Assembly: GCF_008386635.1 (NCBI RefSeq)
Contig: NZ_VUOE01000001.1
Location: forward strand, 1,550,001-1,614,000
DNA: 64,000 nt
DNA from: Maribacter flavus
Lineage (GTDB): Bacteria; Bacteroidota; Bacteroidia; Flavobacteriales; Flavobacteriaceae
Direction of reading: 5' to 3'
Made by a program: the position numbers and the translations under genes. Below are positions 44,983 through 53,545 of this stretch, in pieces; positions within the stretch are counted from its first letter, which is position 1, and every line of letters begins with the position of its first letter. The notes below the pieces were generated by a model. That model worked only from the letters and a program-made list of their open reading frames with translations, was not told where the DNA came from and searched no databases.

Positions 44983-46602
44983 ATGAAAAATAAAGCATTA
45001 AAATTAACTATCGTAATAGGAATTTTTTCAATGATAGCTTCTTGTAAAAATTCTATGGAAAGGAGAAACGACAATGTTGAAGATAAGCAAGATACACTTG
45101 TCAGTTCCAATGAATTGTTATACCGTCCAAATTTCCATTTTTCACCAGATACAGGTTGGATGAACGATCCAAATGGAATGTTTTTTTATAACGGGTATTA
45201 CCACCTATATTTTCAACACTATCCAGATGGTACTAAATGGGGGCCTATGCATTGGGGACATGCGGTTAGTAGTGATTTGTTCAATTGGAAAGAGCAACCA
45301 ATAGCGCTGTATCCAGATGATTTGGGCTATATTTTTTCCGGTAGTGCTGTTGTAGACCACGAAAATACATCAGGATTTGGAGTAGATGGCAAAATACCTA
45401 TAGTTGCAATTTTCACCAGCCACGACCCTAAAAAAGAGAAAACGGGTGAAATAGATGTGGAAAATCAAAGTATCGCTTATTCGCTGGACGAAGGACTTAC
45501 ATGGACAAAATATGAAGATAATCCTGTTTTAAAAAATCCAGGTTTCAGAGATTTTAGAGACCCAAAAGTTAGCTGGGATAATGAGAGGAAAAGATGGACA
45601 ATGGTTTTGGCCGCAGGCCAAGAGATACAATTCTACACCTCAAAAGACCTAAAGTCATGGGAGAAACTTACAAGTTTTGGAGAGGGTATCGGTAATCATG
45701 ACGGAGTATGGGAATGTCCGGATTTCTTTCAATTACCTGTTATTGGCAAGTCAGAAAAAAAATGGGTTTTGTTGGTGAGTATTAATCCTGGAGGGCCTAA
45801 TACAGGCTCTGCTACCCAATATTTTGTAGGAGATTTTGATGGTTCAGATTTTATTTTGGACGAATCATTCAAACAGGAGATGGAAAAAGAGCATAGTTTC
45901 TGGGTAGACTATGGTCGTGACGATTATGCGGGCGTTACCTTTTCCAATATTGAAAACAAGGATGGCAGCAAGCTATTTATGGGATGGATGTCCAATTGGT
46001 TGTATGCCAACGAGGTCCCTACTGAAAAATGGCGAAGTGCAATGACAATAGCCCGCACATTGGAATTGACAAAGGGTGAAAATACGTTTCGATTAGTCTC
46101 GAATCCTGTTCCAGAACTAAATGAATTTGAGGTTGAGAAGCTAAAAAATTCAGATGTCCCACTTGAAGGAAAGACTTTGCTAACTACTTCTAAGGCTATC
46201 GATTTTACTCGTGCTCGGATTAACTTTAAAGTTGAAGATTTGGTTGATGGGATTTACACTTTTGAATTGACGAATAGCAAAGGGGATAAGTTACGATTTG
46301 GTTACGACGTCACAGAGGGAAATTATTTTGTAGATAGAAATAAGGCTGGGATAACTGATTTTTCGGACAGATTTAGTGACCGGATTGCCATAGCTCCAAG
46401 GATTTCTACACAAAAGGATTGGTCAGGTACAATTGTTCTGGATAAAACTTCCATAGAATTGTTTTTTGACGACGGCCAAACCGTTATGACAGAAATATTC
46501 TTTCCACAAGCACCTCTCGATAGTTTCTATTTTGAAGCTCCGTTAGATGAATCTAAACTCGAATACATTGAAATACATCAACTTAAATTTAACTTAAACT
46601 AG
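44983..46602 (+). CDS. GH32 fructan/sucrose hydrolase, lipoprotein
   Basis: A 539-residue glycoside hydrolase of family 32. Lipobox MIASC with Cys 21. The five-blade propeller shows the nucleophile in WMNDPNG (Asp 62), the transition-state Asp in FRDPK (Asp 193) and the acid/base Glu in WECPD (Glu 244). A C-terminal beta-sandwich runs from about 400 and ends in DESKLEYIEIHQLKF. This suits exo-acting release of fructose from inulin, levan or sucrose; linkage preference cannot be read from the sequence. It is the only glycoside hydrolase of the locus, so short fructans or sucrose are likelier than long polymers. Confidence 0.95.
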   Translation: MKNKALKLTIVIGIFSMIASCKNSMERRNDNVEDKQDTLVSSNELLYRPNFHFSPDTGWMNDPNGMFFYNGYYHLYFQHYPDGTKWGPMHWGHAVSSDLFNWKEQPIALYPDDLGYIFSGSAVVDHENTSGFGVDGKIPIVAIFTSHDPKKEKTGEIDVENQSIAYSLDEGLTWTKYEDNPVLKNPGFRDFRDPKVSWDNERKRWTMVLAAGQEIQFYTSKDLKSWEKLTSFGEGIGNHDGVWECPDFFQLPVIGKSEKKWVLLVSINPGGPNTGSATQYFVGDFDGSDFILDESFKQEMEKEHSFWVDYGRDDYAGVTFSNIENKDGSKLFMGWMSNWLYANEVPTEKWRSAMTIARTLELTKGENTFRLVSNPVPELNEFEVEKLKNSDVPLEGKTLLTTSKAIDFTRARINFKVEDLVDGIYTFELTNSKGDKLRFGYDVTEGNYFVDRNKAGITDFSDRFSDRIAIAPRISTQKDWSGTIVLDKTSIELFFDDGQTVMTEIFFPQAPLDSFYFEAPLDESKLEYIEIHQLKFNLN

Positions 46603-46608
46603 AAAATT

Positions 46609-49600
46609 ATGAAATTAAAACTCTTACTATTTTTAATGGTATTTGTTCCAATAGGTCTGTCCGCCCAAGGTCGGATTACAGGTACTGTTACTTCCTCAGA
46701 TGACGGTACTCCTTTACCTGGAACCTCGGTAATTATTAAAGGAACAACAATTGGAACAACCACTGACTTTGATGGTAATTATGAATTGAACAATGTAGCC
46801 GACGATGCAACCCTTGTATTTAGCTATATTGGATTTACCACCCAGGAAGTTCCTGTGAACGGGCAGTCACTAATAAATGTTGCCCTAAAAGAAGATGCCC
46901 AACAACTTGATGAAGTAGTATTGACAGGATATTCCACGGAGCGTAAGGTAGATTTGACCGGAGCGGTTACAGTAGTTGATATTGCCCCAATAGAAGGTCA
47001 AAGTTTAAGTTCCGGTAATGCCATGCAAGCACTACAAGGAAGGGTGGGAGGTCTTTTTATTGAAAAATCCGGTGACCCTACAGGGTTGAACAGCAGGATA
47101 CTGATTAGAGGACTTACTACTTTGGGGAATAATGATCCGCTTTACATTATAGATGGTGTTCCAACAAAAAGGCAAGAGGTATTCGCAAGTTTAAATCCTG
47201 CAACTATCGAATCCATTCAAGTATTGAAAGATGCGTCGGCCTCTTCAATATATGGGTCAAGAGCCGCAAACGGGGTCATCGTTGTAAGTACTAAAGGAGG
47301 TCTTAAAGGAGAACGACTAACGGTTAGTATCAATTCCAATTTATCTGTCCAATCAGAGCGAAAACAGCGCTATGATATGTTGAGTTCCCAACAACGTGGT
47401 GAAGCTTTGTGGAGGGCATCCGTAAATGATGGAGCAGATCCAAATGCAGGTTATGGTGAAATATACAATTTCGATTGGAATAATGACTTTAACAATCCCA
47501 TACTAAACAGCGTTACTGTTCAGCCCTTTGTAGGAGGAGACCCAAATGTACCTTCAGGTAATACCAATTGGCAAGACGAAGTTTACGAGACAGGATATGT
47601 ATTTAACAATGAGGTTACTGTTACCACAGGTTCAGAAAAATCTTCTTTATTAATAAACCTTGGATACTTAAAGAATACAGGTATGCTGAAGTTTACAGGT
47701 TATGATAGATATACTGGTAAAATTAATGGTACTACAAATTTATTTAACGACAGATTAAAATTTGGAGTTAATACACAAATATCAACTTCAAATGAAACAT
47801 TGGTAGCAAGTGATGTTGGTGGAGCGCCTACAACCGGTTTGTCCATTACCCTTGCACCTACCATTCCTGTTTATGATGCAAATGGAGAGTTTGCAGGTCC
47901 TTTGGGGGCTGGGTATTCGGATAGAAACAACCCACTATTAATGCAATATTTAAACAGGTGGGACAATGCTATAAAAAACAATTTCTTCGGTAATGTTTTT
48001 GCAGAATTGAGCATACTTGATAATCTTAAGTTCCGCTCTAGTTTAGGAATAGACTTTAGTGATTTCAAACGTAAAAATATAGAGCCAAAAGTATTTAACG
48101 GTTTTGTCACTCGAAGTAATAACAGGTTAATTTTTGACACCAATAAATTGAGAACATTAACTTTTTCAAACACTTTGAATTATAATTTAGAAGTTGGGAA
48201 ACACAGATTTGGAGCGCTATTGGGTATTGAGTCTATAAGAGAAGATTTTGATACTATTTTTGCGCAAGCAGATGATTTTGCAGTAGAACAAGAATCTTAT
48301 TTTGTGCTTTCCGCCGCAACTGGTGCGAGAACAAATAATGGTATATCTACCCAATACAGCCTCGCTTCACAATTTGGGAAATTAAACTATTCATTTGATG
48401 ATAAATACTTGGCATCCTTTACAATCCGTAGAGACGGTTCCTCAAGGTTTGGAGCTAACAATAGATATGGTATTTTTCCAGCAGCTACACTGGGTTGGAG
48501 AATTAGTCAGGAAGAATTTCTCAAAGACAGTGAAATACTTTCCAATTTAAAACTAAGGGCAGGTTATGGAGAAGTAGGTAACCAAGAGATTGGTAATACG
48601 GCTCGGTTTGGTTTATATGAGTCTCGTTACGGTCAAAATCAAGCTCAGTTGACAGGAGGATTTTTTGAAATTTACTATAATGTGGGTACGGCATATGATA
48701 TAAATGGAAACAATACAGGCACGCTGCCTTCAGGGTTCGTCTCAACTCAGGCTCCTAACCCTAATTTGAAATGGGAAACAACCAAAGAATGGAACTATGG
48801 TATTGATTTTGGGTTTTTAAACAATAAAATAAACGGATCCTTTGATTATTTTACTAGGGAGACCACGGATATCTTGACTACTCCTCCCATTGCATCTGTA
48901 ATTGGAGAAGGTCAACAAAGAGTATTGAACGGTGCCGCAACTGCTGCTAGAGGTTGGGAATTTAACTTAGGATATTCTAATGTATGGGAAAGCGGATTCT
49001 CTCTTGGTGTTTCCACTAATTTTGGTGCTTTTAAGGACGAAATTACATTTCTACCAGAGGAGGTGAGAGCAGCCTTTCCTGGGACGGCCCAAAATTCAAT
49101 TCTTGGACAATCACAAACGGCAATTTTTGGCTATCGCACAGATGGTCTTTTTCAAAGCCAGGCAGATGTTGATTCCCATCCTACCGGAGGGGTGCAAACA
49201 GGCAATGCTAGACCGGGAGGTATAAAAATTGTGGACATTGACAACAATGGTGTAATCGACAGCAATGACCGTGATTTTATTGGTAATACCTTACCTGACT
49301 TAGAATATGGTATACGTCTTGATTTAGGATACAAGAATTTTGATTTCTCTGTTTTTGGTTCAGGGGTTGCCGGTCGTATAGGTGTTGACTCCTATATTTT
49401 TTGGAACAACTTTGTACAGGGTAGAGATAATGCGGGTCTTGGCGTGTTAAATGCATGGACCCCTCAAAATACAGATTCTTCGATACCTTCACTTTCCTTG
49501 GTAAACAACTTTACGGATACTTCAGACTATATTTTTAGAAACAACTCTTACTTTAAAATAAGGAATATGCAAGTGGGATACTCATTGCCAACTGATGTGA

Positions 49601-49764
49601 TAGGAAAAATGGCAGGAATGACCGGTTTAAGAGTTTACCTGCAAGGAGAAAATTTATTTTGGTTTACCCCCAAAGGATATATTGGAGCTGATCCAGAGAG
49701 AATAGATGTGAACCGTATTCCGGTACCAACCGTGTATTCACTAGGCTTGAACATTAACTTTTAA
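46609..49764 (+). CDS. SusC-type TonB-dependent receptor
   Basis: A 1051-residue outer-membrane importer. Signal peptide ending LSAQ, carboxypeptidase-like domain (ITGTVTSSDDGTPLPGTSVI) at about 22-100, TonB-box region LDEVVLTGYSTERKVDLTGAV near 103, plug with RGLTTLGNNDPLYIIDGVP, and a barrel ending YSLGLNINF. SusC proteins pull oligosaccharides through the outer membrane with the SusD lid. It starts six bases after GH32 and is followed by SusD after 15 bases. Cargo by context: fructo-oligosaccharides. Confidence 0.96.
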   Translation: MKLKLLLFLMVFVPIGLSAQGRITGTVTSSDDGTPLPGTSVIIKGTTIGTTTDFDGNYELNNVADDATLVFSYIGFTTQEVPVNGQSLINVALKEDAQQLDEVVLTGYSTERKVDLTGAVTVVDIAPIEGQSLSSGNAMQALQGRVGGLFIEKSGDPTGLNSRILIRGLTTLGNNDPLYIIDGVPTKRQEVFASLNPATIESIQVLKDASASSIYGSRAANGVIVVSTKGGLKGERLTVSINSNLSVQSERKQRYDMLSSQQRGEALWRASVNDGADPNAGYGEIYNFDWNNDFNNPILNSVTVQPFVGGDPNVPSGNTNWQDEVYETGYVFNNEVTVTTGSEKSSLLINLGYLKNTGMLKFTGYDRYTGKINGTTNLFNDRLKFGVNTQISTSNETLVASDVGGAPTTGLSITLAPTIPVYDANGEFAGPLGAGYSDRNNPLLMQYLNRWDNAIKNNFFGNVFAELSILDNLKFRSSLGIDFSDFKRKNIEPKVFNGFVTRSNNRLIFDTNKLRTLTFSNTLNYNLEVGKHRFGALLGIESIREDFDTIFAQADDFAVEQESYFVLSAATGARTNNGISTQYSLASQFGKLNYSFDDKYLASFTIRRDGSSRFGANNRYGIFPAATLGWRISQEEFLKDSEILSNLKLRAGYGEVGNQEIGNTARFGLYESRYGQNQAQLTGGFFEIYYNVGTAYDINGNNTGTLPSGFVSTQAPNPNLKWETTKEWNYGIDFGFLNNKINGSFDYFTRETTDILTTPPIASVIGEGQQRVLNGAATAARGWEFNLGYSNVWESGFSLGVSTNFGAFKDEITFLPEEVRAAFPGTAQNSILGQSQTAIFGYRTDGLFQSQADVDSHPTGGVQTGNARPGGIKIVDIDNNGVIDSNDRDFIGNTLPDLEYGIRLDLGYKNFDFSVFGSGVAGRIGVDSYIFWNNFVQGRDNAGLGVLNAWTPQNTDSSIPSLSLVNNFTDTSDYIFRNNSYFKIRNMQVGYSLPTDVIGKMAGMTGLRVYLQGENLFWFTPKGYIGADPERIDVNRIPVPTVYSLGLNINF

Positions 49765-49779
49765 CAAATAGCGATAATC

Positions 49780-51522
49780 ATGAAATATAATAAAATAATA
49801 ACAACGGTGATATGCGCAACCCTTTTGCTCACTGCCTGTTCAGATAATTATTTAGAGTACGAACCTGAGGGGGTATTGTCCAGCGAAAACGTGGCAACCG
49901 CCGAGAATGCGGAATCTTTGGTCATTGCAGCATATGCAGGAATTGCCAATGATGAAATGATTGGACCATTAACACATCAATGGGTTTATGGTAGTGTACG
50001 TTCGGACGATGCTTATAAAGGCGGTGGCGGCCGAGGTGATGTTGACGTTGTAGATAAATATGAGCAATACAATCTCACTATTGCAGATATGGGAGATTGG
50101 ATGGCGCCTAGAACGTGGACCGATTATTACAAGGCGATTTCTAGGGCAAACTTTGCACTATCTGTCATCAATGATATACCGGACAGTGAATATGCACAAA
50201 AAACAACTAGACAAGCAGAATTACGCTTTTTAAGAGCTCATTCGCATTTTATGTTAAAGTTGATTTTTAAAAAAATACCATATATCACCGAGAATTTAAC
50301 CCAAGAAGAAATTGCACAGACCTCAAATGATGTAGATAATGATGCTTTATGGAATACAATCGCTGATGATTTTCTTTTTGCCTATGACAATCTACCACAA
50401 GCTCAAGATCAAGTTGGCAGGGCAGACCGAAATGCTGCTGCTGCATATTTAGCCAAATTAAGGTTGTTTCAAGCTTATGAGCAAAATGATCAACATCAAG
50501 TAACGAATATAAATACCTCACGTTTACAGGAGGTGATTGATTATGCGGATGAAGTTACCGGTAGTCTACAACCGGATTTTGGGGAAAATTTCTTGGATGG
50601 ATTTGACAATGGACCGGAATCTATCTGGGCTGCCCAGTTTTCAATTAATGATGGTACAACTGTGGGAAGGGTGAGTTTTGTAACTGGGTTAAATTCGCCA
50701 CATGGTACAGGGCTTTATGGCTGTTGTGGATTTCATTTGGCCAGTCAGAATATGGTAAATGCATTTAGGACTGATGGAAACGGACTTCCCTTATTGGAAA
50801 CGTTTAATGACTCCGACATTTTCACCAACGTAGATGCAAATGGAATTACCCCCCCCGACAGTGGATTAAGTGTTGACCCAAGGATTGATCATACGGTGGG
50901 AATACCTGGAAGGCCTTATAAATATAGAAATACGGTAAATGATACAGGAGACATGATATATAATTTTAGTTGGGCAAGAGATCCGGGAGTATATGGCTTT
51001 TTCGGGAATATGAAAGAGCAGCAAGCGCCTGATTGTTCGTGCTATGTTAAGGAAGGACCATTTGTGGGCACTTCCAAAAACGTTGATTTTATTAGGTATG
51101 CCGATGTTCTCCTCTGGAAGGCAGAAGCTTTAATTCAATTAGACCGATGGGATGAGGCCTTACCTATAATTAATCAAGTTAGAAATCGTGCTGCTGCTAG
51201 TACTCAAAGGCCTTTGGATGCAGGGGCAACTGATATTTATAACATAGGTACTTACGCTTCTTTTCCATCGAAGGAATATGCATGGCAGGCCTTAATGTTT
51301 GAAAGAAGGTTGGAGTTTGCCATGGAAGGACATAGGTGGTATGATTTAGTAAGATGGGGAATTGCGGAGGAAACACTAAATGCATATTTGGCAGAAGAAA
51401 AGACTAAAAGAGATTTTCTCGCAAACGCTAGTTTTACAGCAGGTAGAGATGAATATTACCCAATACCACAAAGAGAAATTGATTTTACTGGTGGATTATA
51501 TGTTCAAAATCCCGGGTATTAA
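49780..51522 (+). CDS. SusD/RagB family lipoprotein
   Basis: A 580-residue surface lipoprotein. Lipobox LLLTAC with Cys 20, followed by SDNYLEYEP, an acidic sequence like the surface-export signals known in Flavobacteria. TPR-type helices carry RAELRFLRAHSHFML near residue 150 and, near the end, FERRLEFAMEGHRWYDLVRWG and YYPIPQREIDFTG, all SusD hallmarks. It binds the glycan and covers the SusC barrel. A strong terminator follows at 51566. Confidence 0.96.
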   Translation: MKYNKIITTVICATLLLTACSDNYLEYEPEGVLSSENVATAENAESLVIAAYAGIANDEMIGPLTHQWVYGSVRSDDAYKGGGGRGDVDVVDKYEQYNLTIADMGDWMAPRTWTDYYKAISRANFALSVINDIPDSEYAQKTTRQAELRFLRAHSHFMLKLIFKKIPYITENLTQEEIAQTSNDVDNDALWNTIADDFLFAYDNLPQAQDQVGRADRNAAAAYLAKLRLFQAYEQNDQHQVTNINTSRLQEVIDYADEVTGSLQPDFGENFLDGFDNGPESIWAAQFSINDGTTVGRVSFVTGLNSPHGTGLYGCCGFHLASQNMVNAFRTDGNGLPLLETFNDSDIFTNVDANGITPPDSGLSVDPRIDHTVGIPGRPYKYRNTVNDTGDMIYNFSWARDPGVYGFFGNMKEQQAPDCSCYVKEGPFVGTSKNVDFIRYADVLLWKAEALIQLDRWDEALPIINQVRNRAAASTQRPLDAGATDIYNIGTYASFPSKEYAWQALMFERRLEFAMEGHRWYDLVRWGIAEETLNAYLAEEKTKRDFLANASFTAGRDEYYPIPQREIDFTGGLYVQNPGY

Positions 51523-51565
51523 ATTTTCAAGGACAATAATAAGTTGAGTTAGTTTTGTTAGTTTG

Positions 51566-51598
51566 AAAGGCACGGGAAAATCTTTCCCGTGCCTTTTT
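51566..51598 (+). terminator. Terminator after susD
   Basis: A perfect 14-bp stem, AAAGGCACGGGAAA at 51566-51579 and its exact complement at 51583-51596, with a 3-base loop and a closing T run. It separates the MFS-GH32-SusC-SusD operon from the kinase gene. Confidence 0.9.
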
Positions 51599-51641
51599 AT
51601 TACAGGATAATTGAAAATAAATGAAAAAATCAGTGCACAAA

Positions 51642-52520
51642 ATGAAAGCAGTATGTTTTGGAGAAGTCCTTTTTGATAGTTTTCCAACTTATTCTAAAAT
51701 TGGGGGAGCTCCCTTAAATGTTTCTCTAAGGTTACAATCTTTTGGGGTGAATGTATCGATTGTAAGTAGTATTGGTGACGACGAAAGAGGAAAAAAAATT
51801 ATGAACCATCTAAACAATTCGGGAATAGATACTAGTTGTATTTACAAGCATGGGGATTTTCCGACTGGGGTGGTAAATGTGGGCTTGAATGATAAGGGAG
51901 TGGCTTCTTATGATATCCCCTATCCTGTAGCTTGGGATAAAATTCCTTTTTTAGATAAATATGCTAAATTGGTTAGGGATTCTAATTTCTTTGTATTCGG
52001 AACACTGGTATGTAGAGATGATGTTTCTAGGTCTACTCTGAAAGGATTATTAAAACAAGCTCGTTATAAAGTACTGGATGCAAATCTTAGGTTTCCCCAT
52101 TATAATCCCAGGCTGTTGGTTGATTTAATGATGGAAGCTAATTTCATTAAGTTTAACGATGATGAGCTTTTCGAAATTGCAACTTTATTAGGGTCAAAAT
52201 ACAACTCTTTGGAACAAACCATAGTTTATGTTGCGACTAAGACTAATACGAAAACTATATGTGTAACAAAAGGCGCTTATGGTGCAACACTATATCAAAA
52301 TAAATGCTTTTATTACAATAGTGGCTATAGAATAAAGGTAGTTGATACAGTTGGTTCCGGGGATTCTTTCTTGGCATCTCTCTTGTTTAAACTTTTCAGT
52401 GAACAAGGACCGCAAAAGGCGTTGGATTATGGATGTGCAGTTGGTGCAATGGTAGCTAGTTGTGAGGGAGCAAACCCTTTTCTTTCAAAAGAAAAGATTA
52501 CTCTGTTTATGAATCCTTAA
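51642..52520 (+). CDS. PfkB family carbohydrate kinase (fructokinase)
   Basis: A ribokinase-fold sugar kinase of about 292 residues. Substrate-binding GGAPLNVSLRLQSFG near residue 21, and the active-site DTVGSGDSFLASLL with the catalytic Asp near 241. ATG at 51642 (MKAVCFGEVLFDSF) matches how the family begins; an in-frame ATG at 51621 adds seven residues. In the fructan context it would turn fructose into fructose 6-phosphate. It lies behind a terminator, so it is either weakly read through or has its own promoter. Confidence 0.9.
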   Translation: MKAVCFGEVLFDSFPTYSKIGGAPLNVSLRLQSFGVNVSIVSSIGDDERGKKIMNHLNNSGIDTSCIYKHGDFPTGVVNVGLNDKGVASYDIPYPVAWDKIPFLDKYAKLVRDSNFFVFGTLVCRDDVSRSTLKGLLKQARYKVLDANLRFPHYNPRLLVDLMMEANFIKFNDDELFEIATLLGSKYNSLEQTIVYVATKTNTKTICVTKGAYGATLYQNKCFYYNSGYRIKVVDTVGSGDSFLASLLFKLFSEQGPQKALDYGCAVGAMVASCEGANPFLSKEKITLFMNP

Positions 52521-53158
52521 AAATATAATTTTAGTATTGAAAAACAGGCCCTTTAAGTTATACTATAATCTAGAAGGTATTTCTTTGAACAAAGCTTTGT
52601 ATTCGTGGTCTTTTTATAGGTTTAGCTAATCATCCTATTCTAGTATGGTATCCTTCAAAATGTCTTATATTTAAAAATAATTATTGCAATTTGGTTAACA
52701 TCAATAATAGATTATTGGAGTTTATACGGGTTTACTAAATTATATCCTCCCCTGCGGAAGTCGGCCAGACCTCCTGCTCCAATTCTCCCATGCGGACACG
52801 CTTCTCCGGTCCGCAACGGTCGTCCTTCCGCTACAGGCCGCCCGACCCCCTCGGTCGCCCAAAAGTACAAGCGGCGTAGAACGCCCCTTGACCTTTCCTT
52901 CCCCTACCCACAAAACCGTCATCAACGGATTTTTTCAGGATTTCGACATCCCAGTTAAGGCCATATAAAACATCGGTTTGGTCCCATTTGTCCCTATGCG
53001 GTTTCATATGATTCAACATCATAAATAATTGAAAATAAATTGGTTATATTAAATATTCTCCCGTTATATTTATCCGTGTAACGGATAGCGAGGTGTATTC
53101 TAAGTAACTTAGAATCGGCTACTTCTGGCGAAGTGTTCTGCTAAAATGAGCATCTAAA
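52521..53158. other. Intergenic region with GC-rich block and putative oriT
   Basis: About 640 bases. 52521-52740 is AT-rich without visible features. 52740-52910 is sharply GC-rich; a reverse ORF of 63 codons (52831-53022) runs through it, starting MMLNHMKPHRDKWDQTDVLY and ending in a low-complexity Gly/Arg tail, which I do not recognise and which may be a gene fragment. 53071-53115 holds two hairpins directly before mobC, the likely transfer origin. Confidence 0.5.
53071..53115. other. Candidate oriT/relaxosome hairpins
   Basis: TATCCGT/ACGGATA at 53071-53087 (7-bp arms, GTA loop) and ATTCTAAG/CTTAGAAT at 53097-53115 (8-bp arms, TAA loop), about 45 bases before the mobC start. Inverted repeats beside a relaxase gene are the usual form of a nic region. 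The nick site itself cannot be located by eye. Confidence 0.5.
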
Positions 53159-53545
53159 ATGAAACCTAGAAAAAGGGGAAGGAAACGATTGGGGAACAAG
53201 AAGCGTTGGCATAATATAATGCTCAGGTTCAACGATGCCGAATATGAAAAACTGAGGGCCATTTGCGAAAGCTACAATTTGGACATTTGCCAAAGAGGAA
53301 CCCTCGGTCCATTGCTTCGAAGATTGGTCCTGAACGGCAAAACAGAAGAGAAGGAAAGATTGCCCGATACTTTGGAGCTTGCCTACCATATCAACAGGAT
53401 AGGGAACAACATAAACCAATTGGTAAAGTTGGCCCACCAAAAGAATTTAAGAAACCCCAACATAAGCTTCGAAACGGAAATAAAAAGGACCAACGAACTG
53501 CTCTACGAACTTTTGGAAATAACGCTGAAAGCAAGAACGGAATGA
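53159..53545 (+). CDS. MobC-like relaxosome protein
   Basis: A 128-residue basic protein. The N-terminus KPRKRGRKRLGNKKRW is strongly positive, followed by IMLRFNDAEYEKLRAICESY (ribbon-helix-helix-like) and YHINRIGNNINQLVKLAHQ, the hallmark of the MobC/BmgB family. MobC melts DNA at oriT so that the relaxase can nick. Its TGA stop overlaps the relaxase ATG (53542-53545), which implies coupled translation. The gene is closer to the chromosome in GC content than the sugar genes. Confidence 0.9.
   Translation: MKPRKRGRKRLGNKKRWHNIMLRFNDAEYEKLRAICESYNLDICQRGTLGPLLRRLVLNGKTEEKERLPDTLELAYHINRIGNNINQLVKLAHQKNLRNPNISFETEIKRTNELLYELLEITLKARTE

Noticed and set aside
52831-53022. 63-codon reverse ORF in the GC-rich block
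   Set aside because: Not annotated as a gene because its second half is low-complexity and no family is recognised; kept as a finding only.
53263-53541. N-terminal extension of the relaxase frame
   Set aside because: The frame is open through mobC, but the protein sequence there is low in sense, while the ATG at 53542 overlaps the mobC stop and starts at the relaxase domain.
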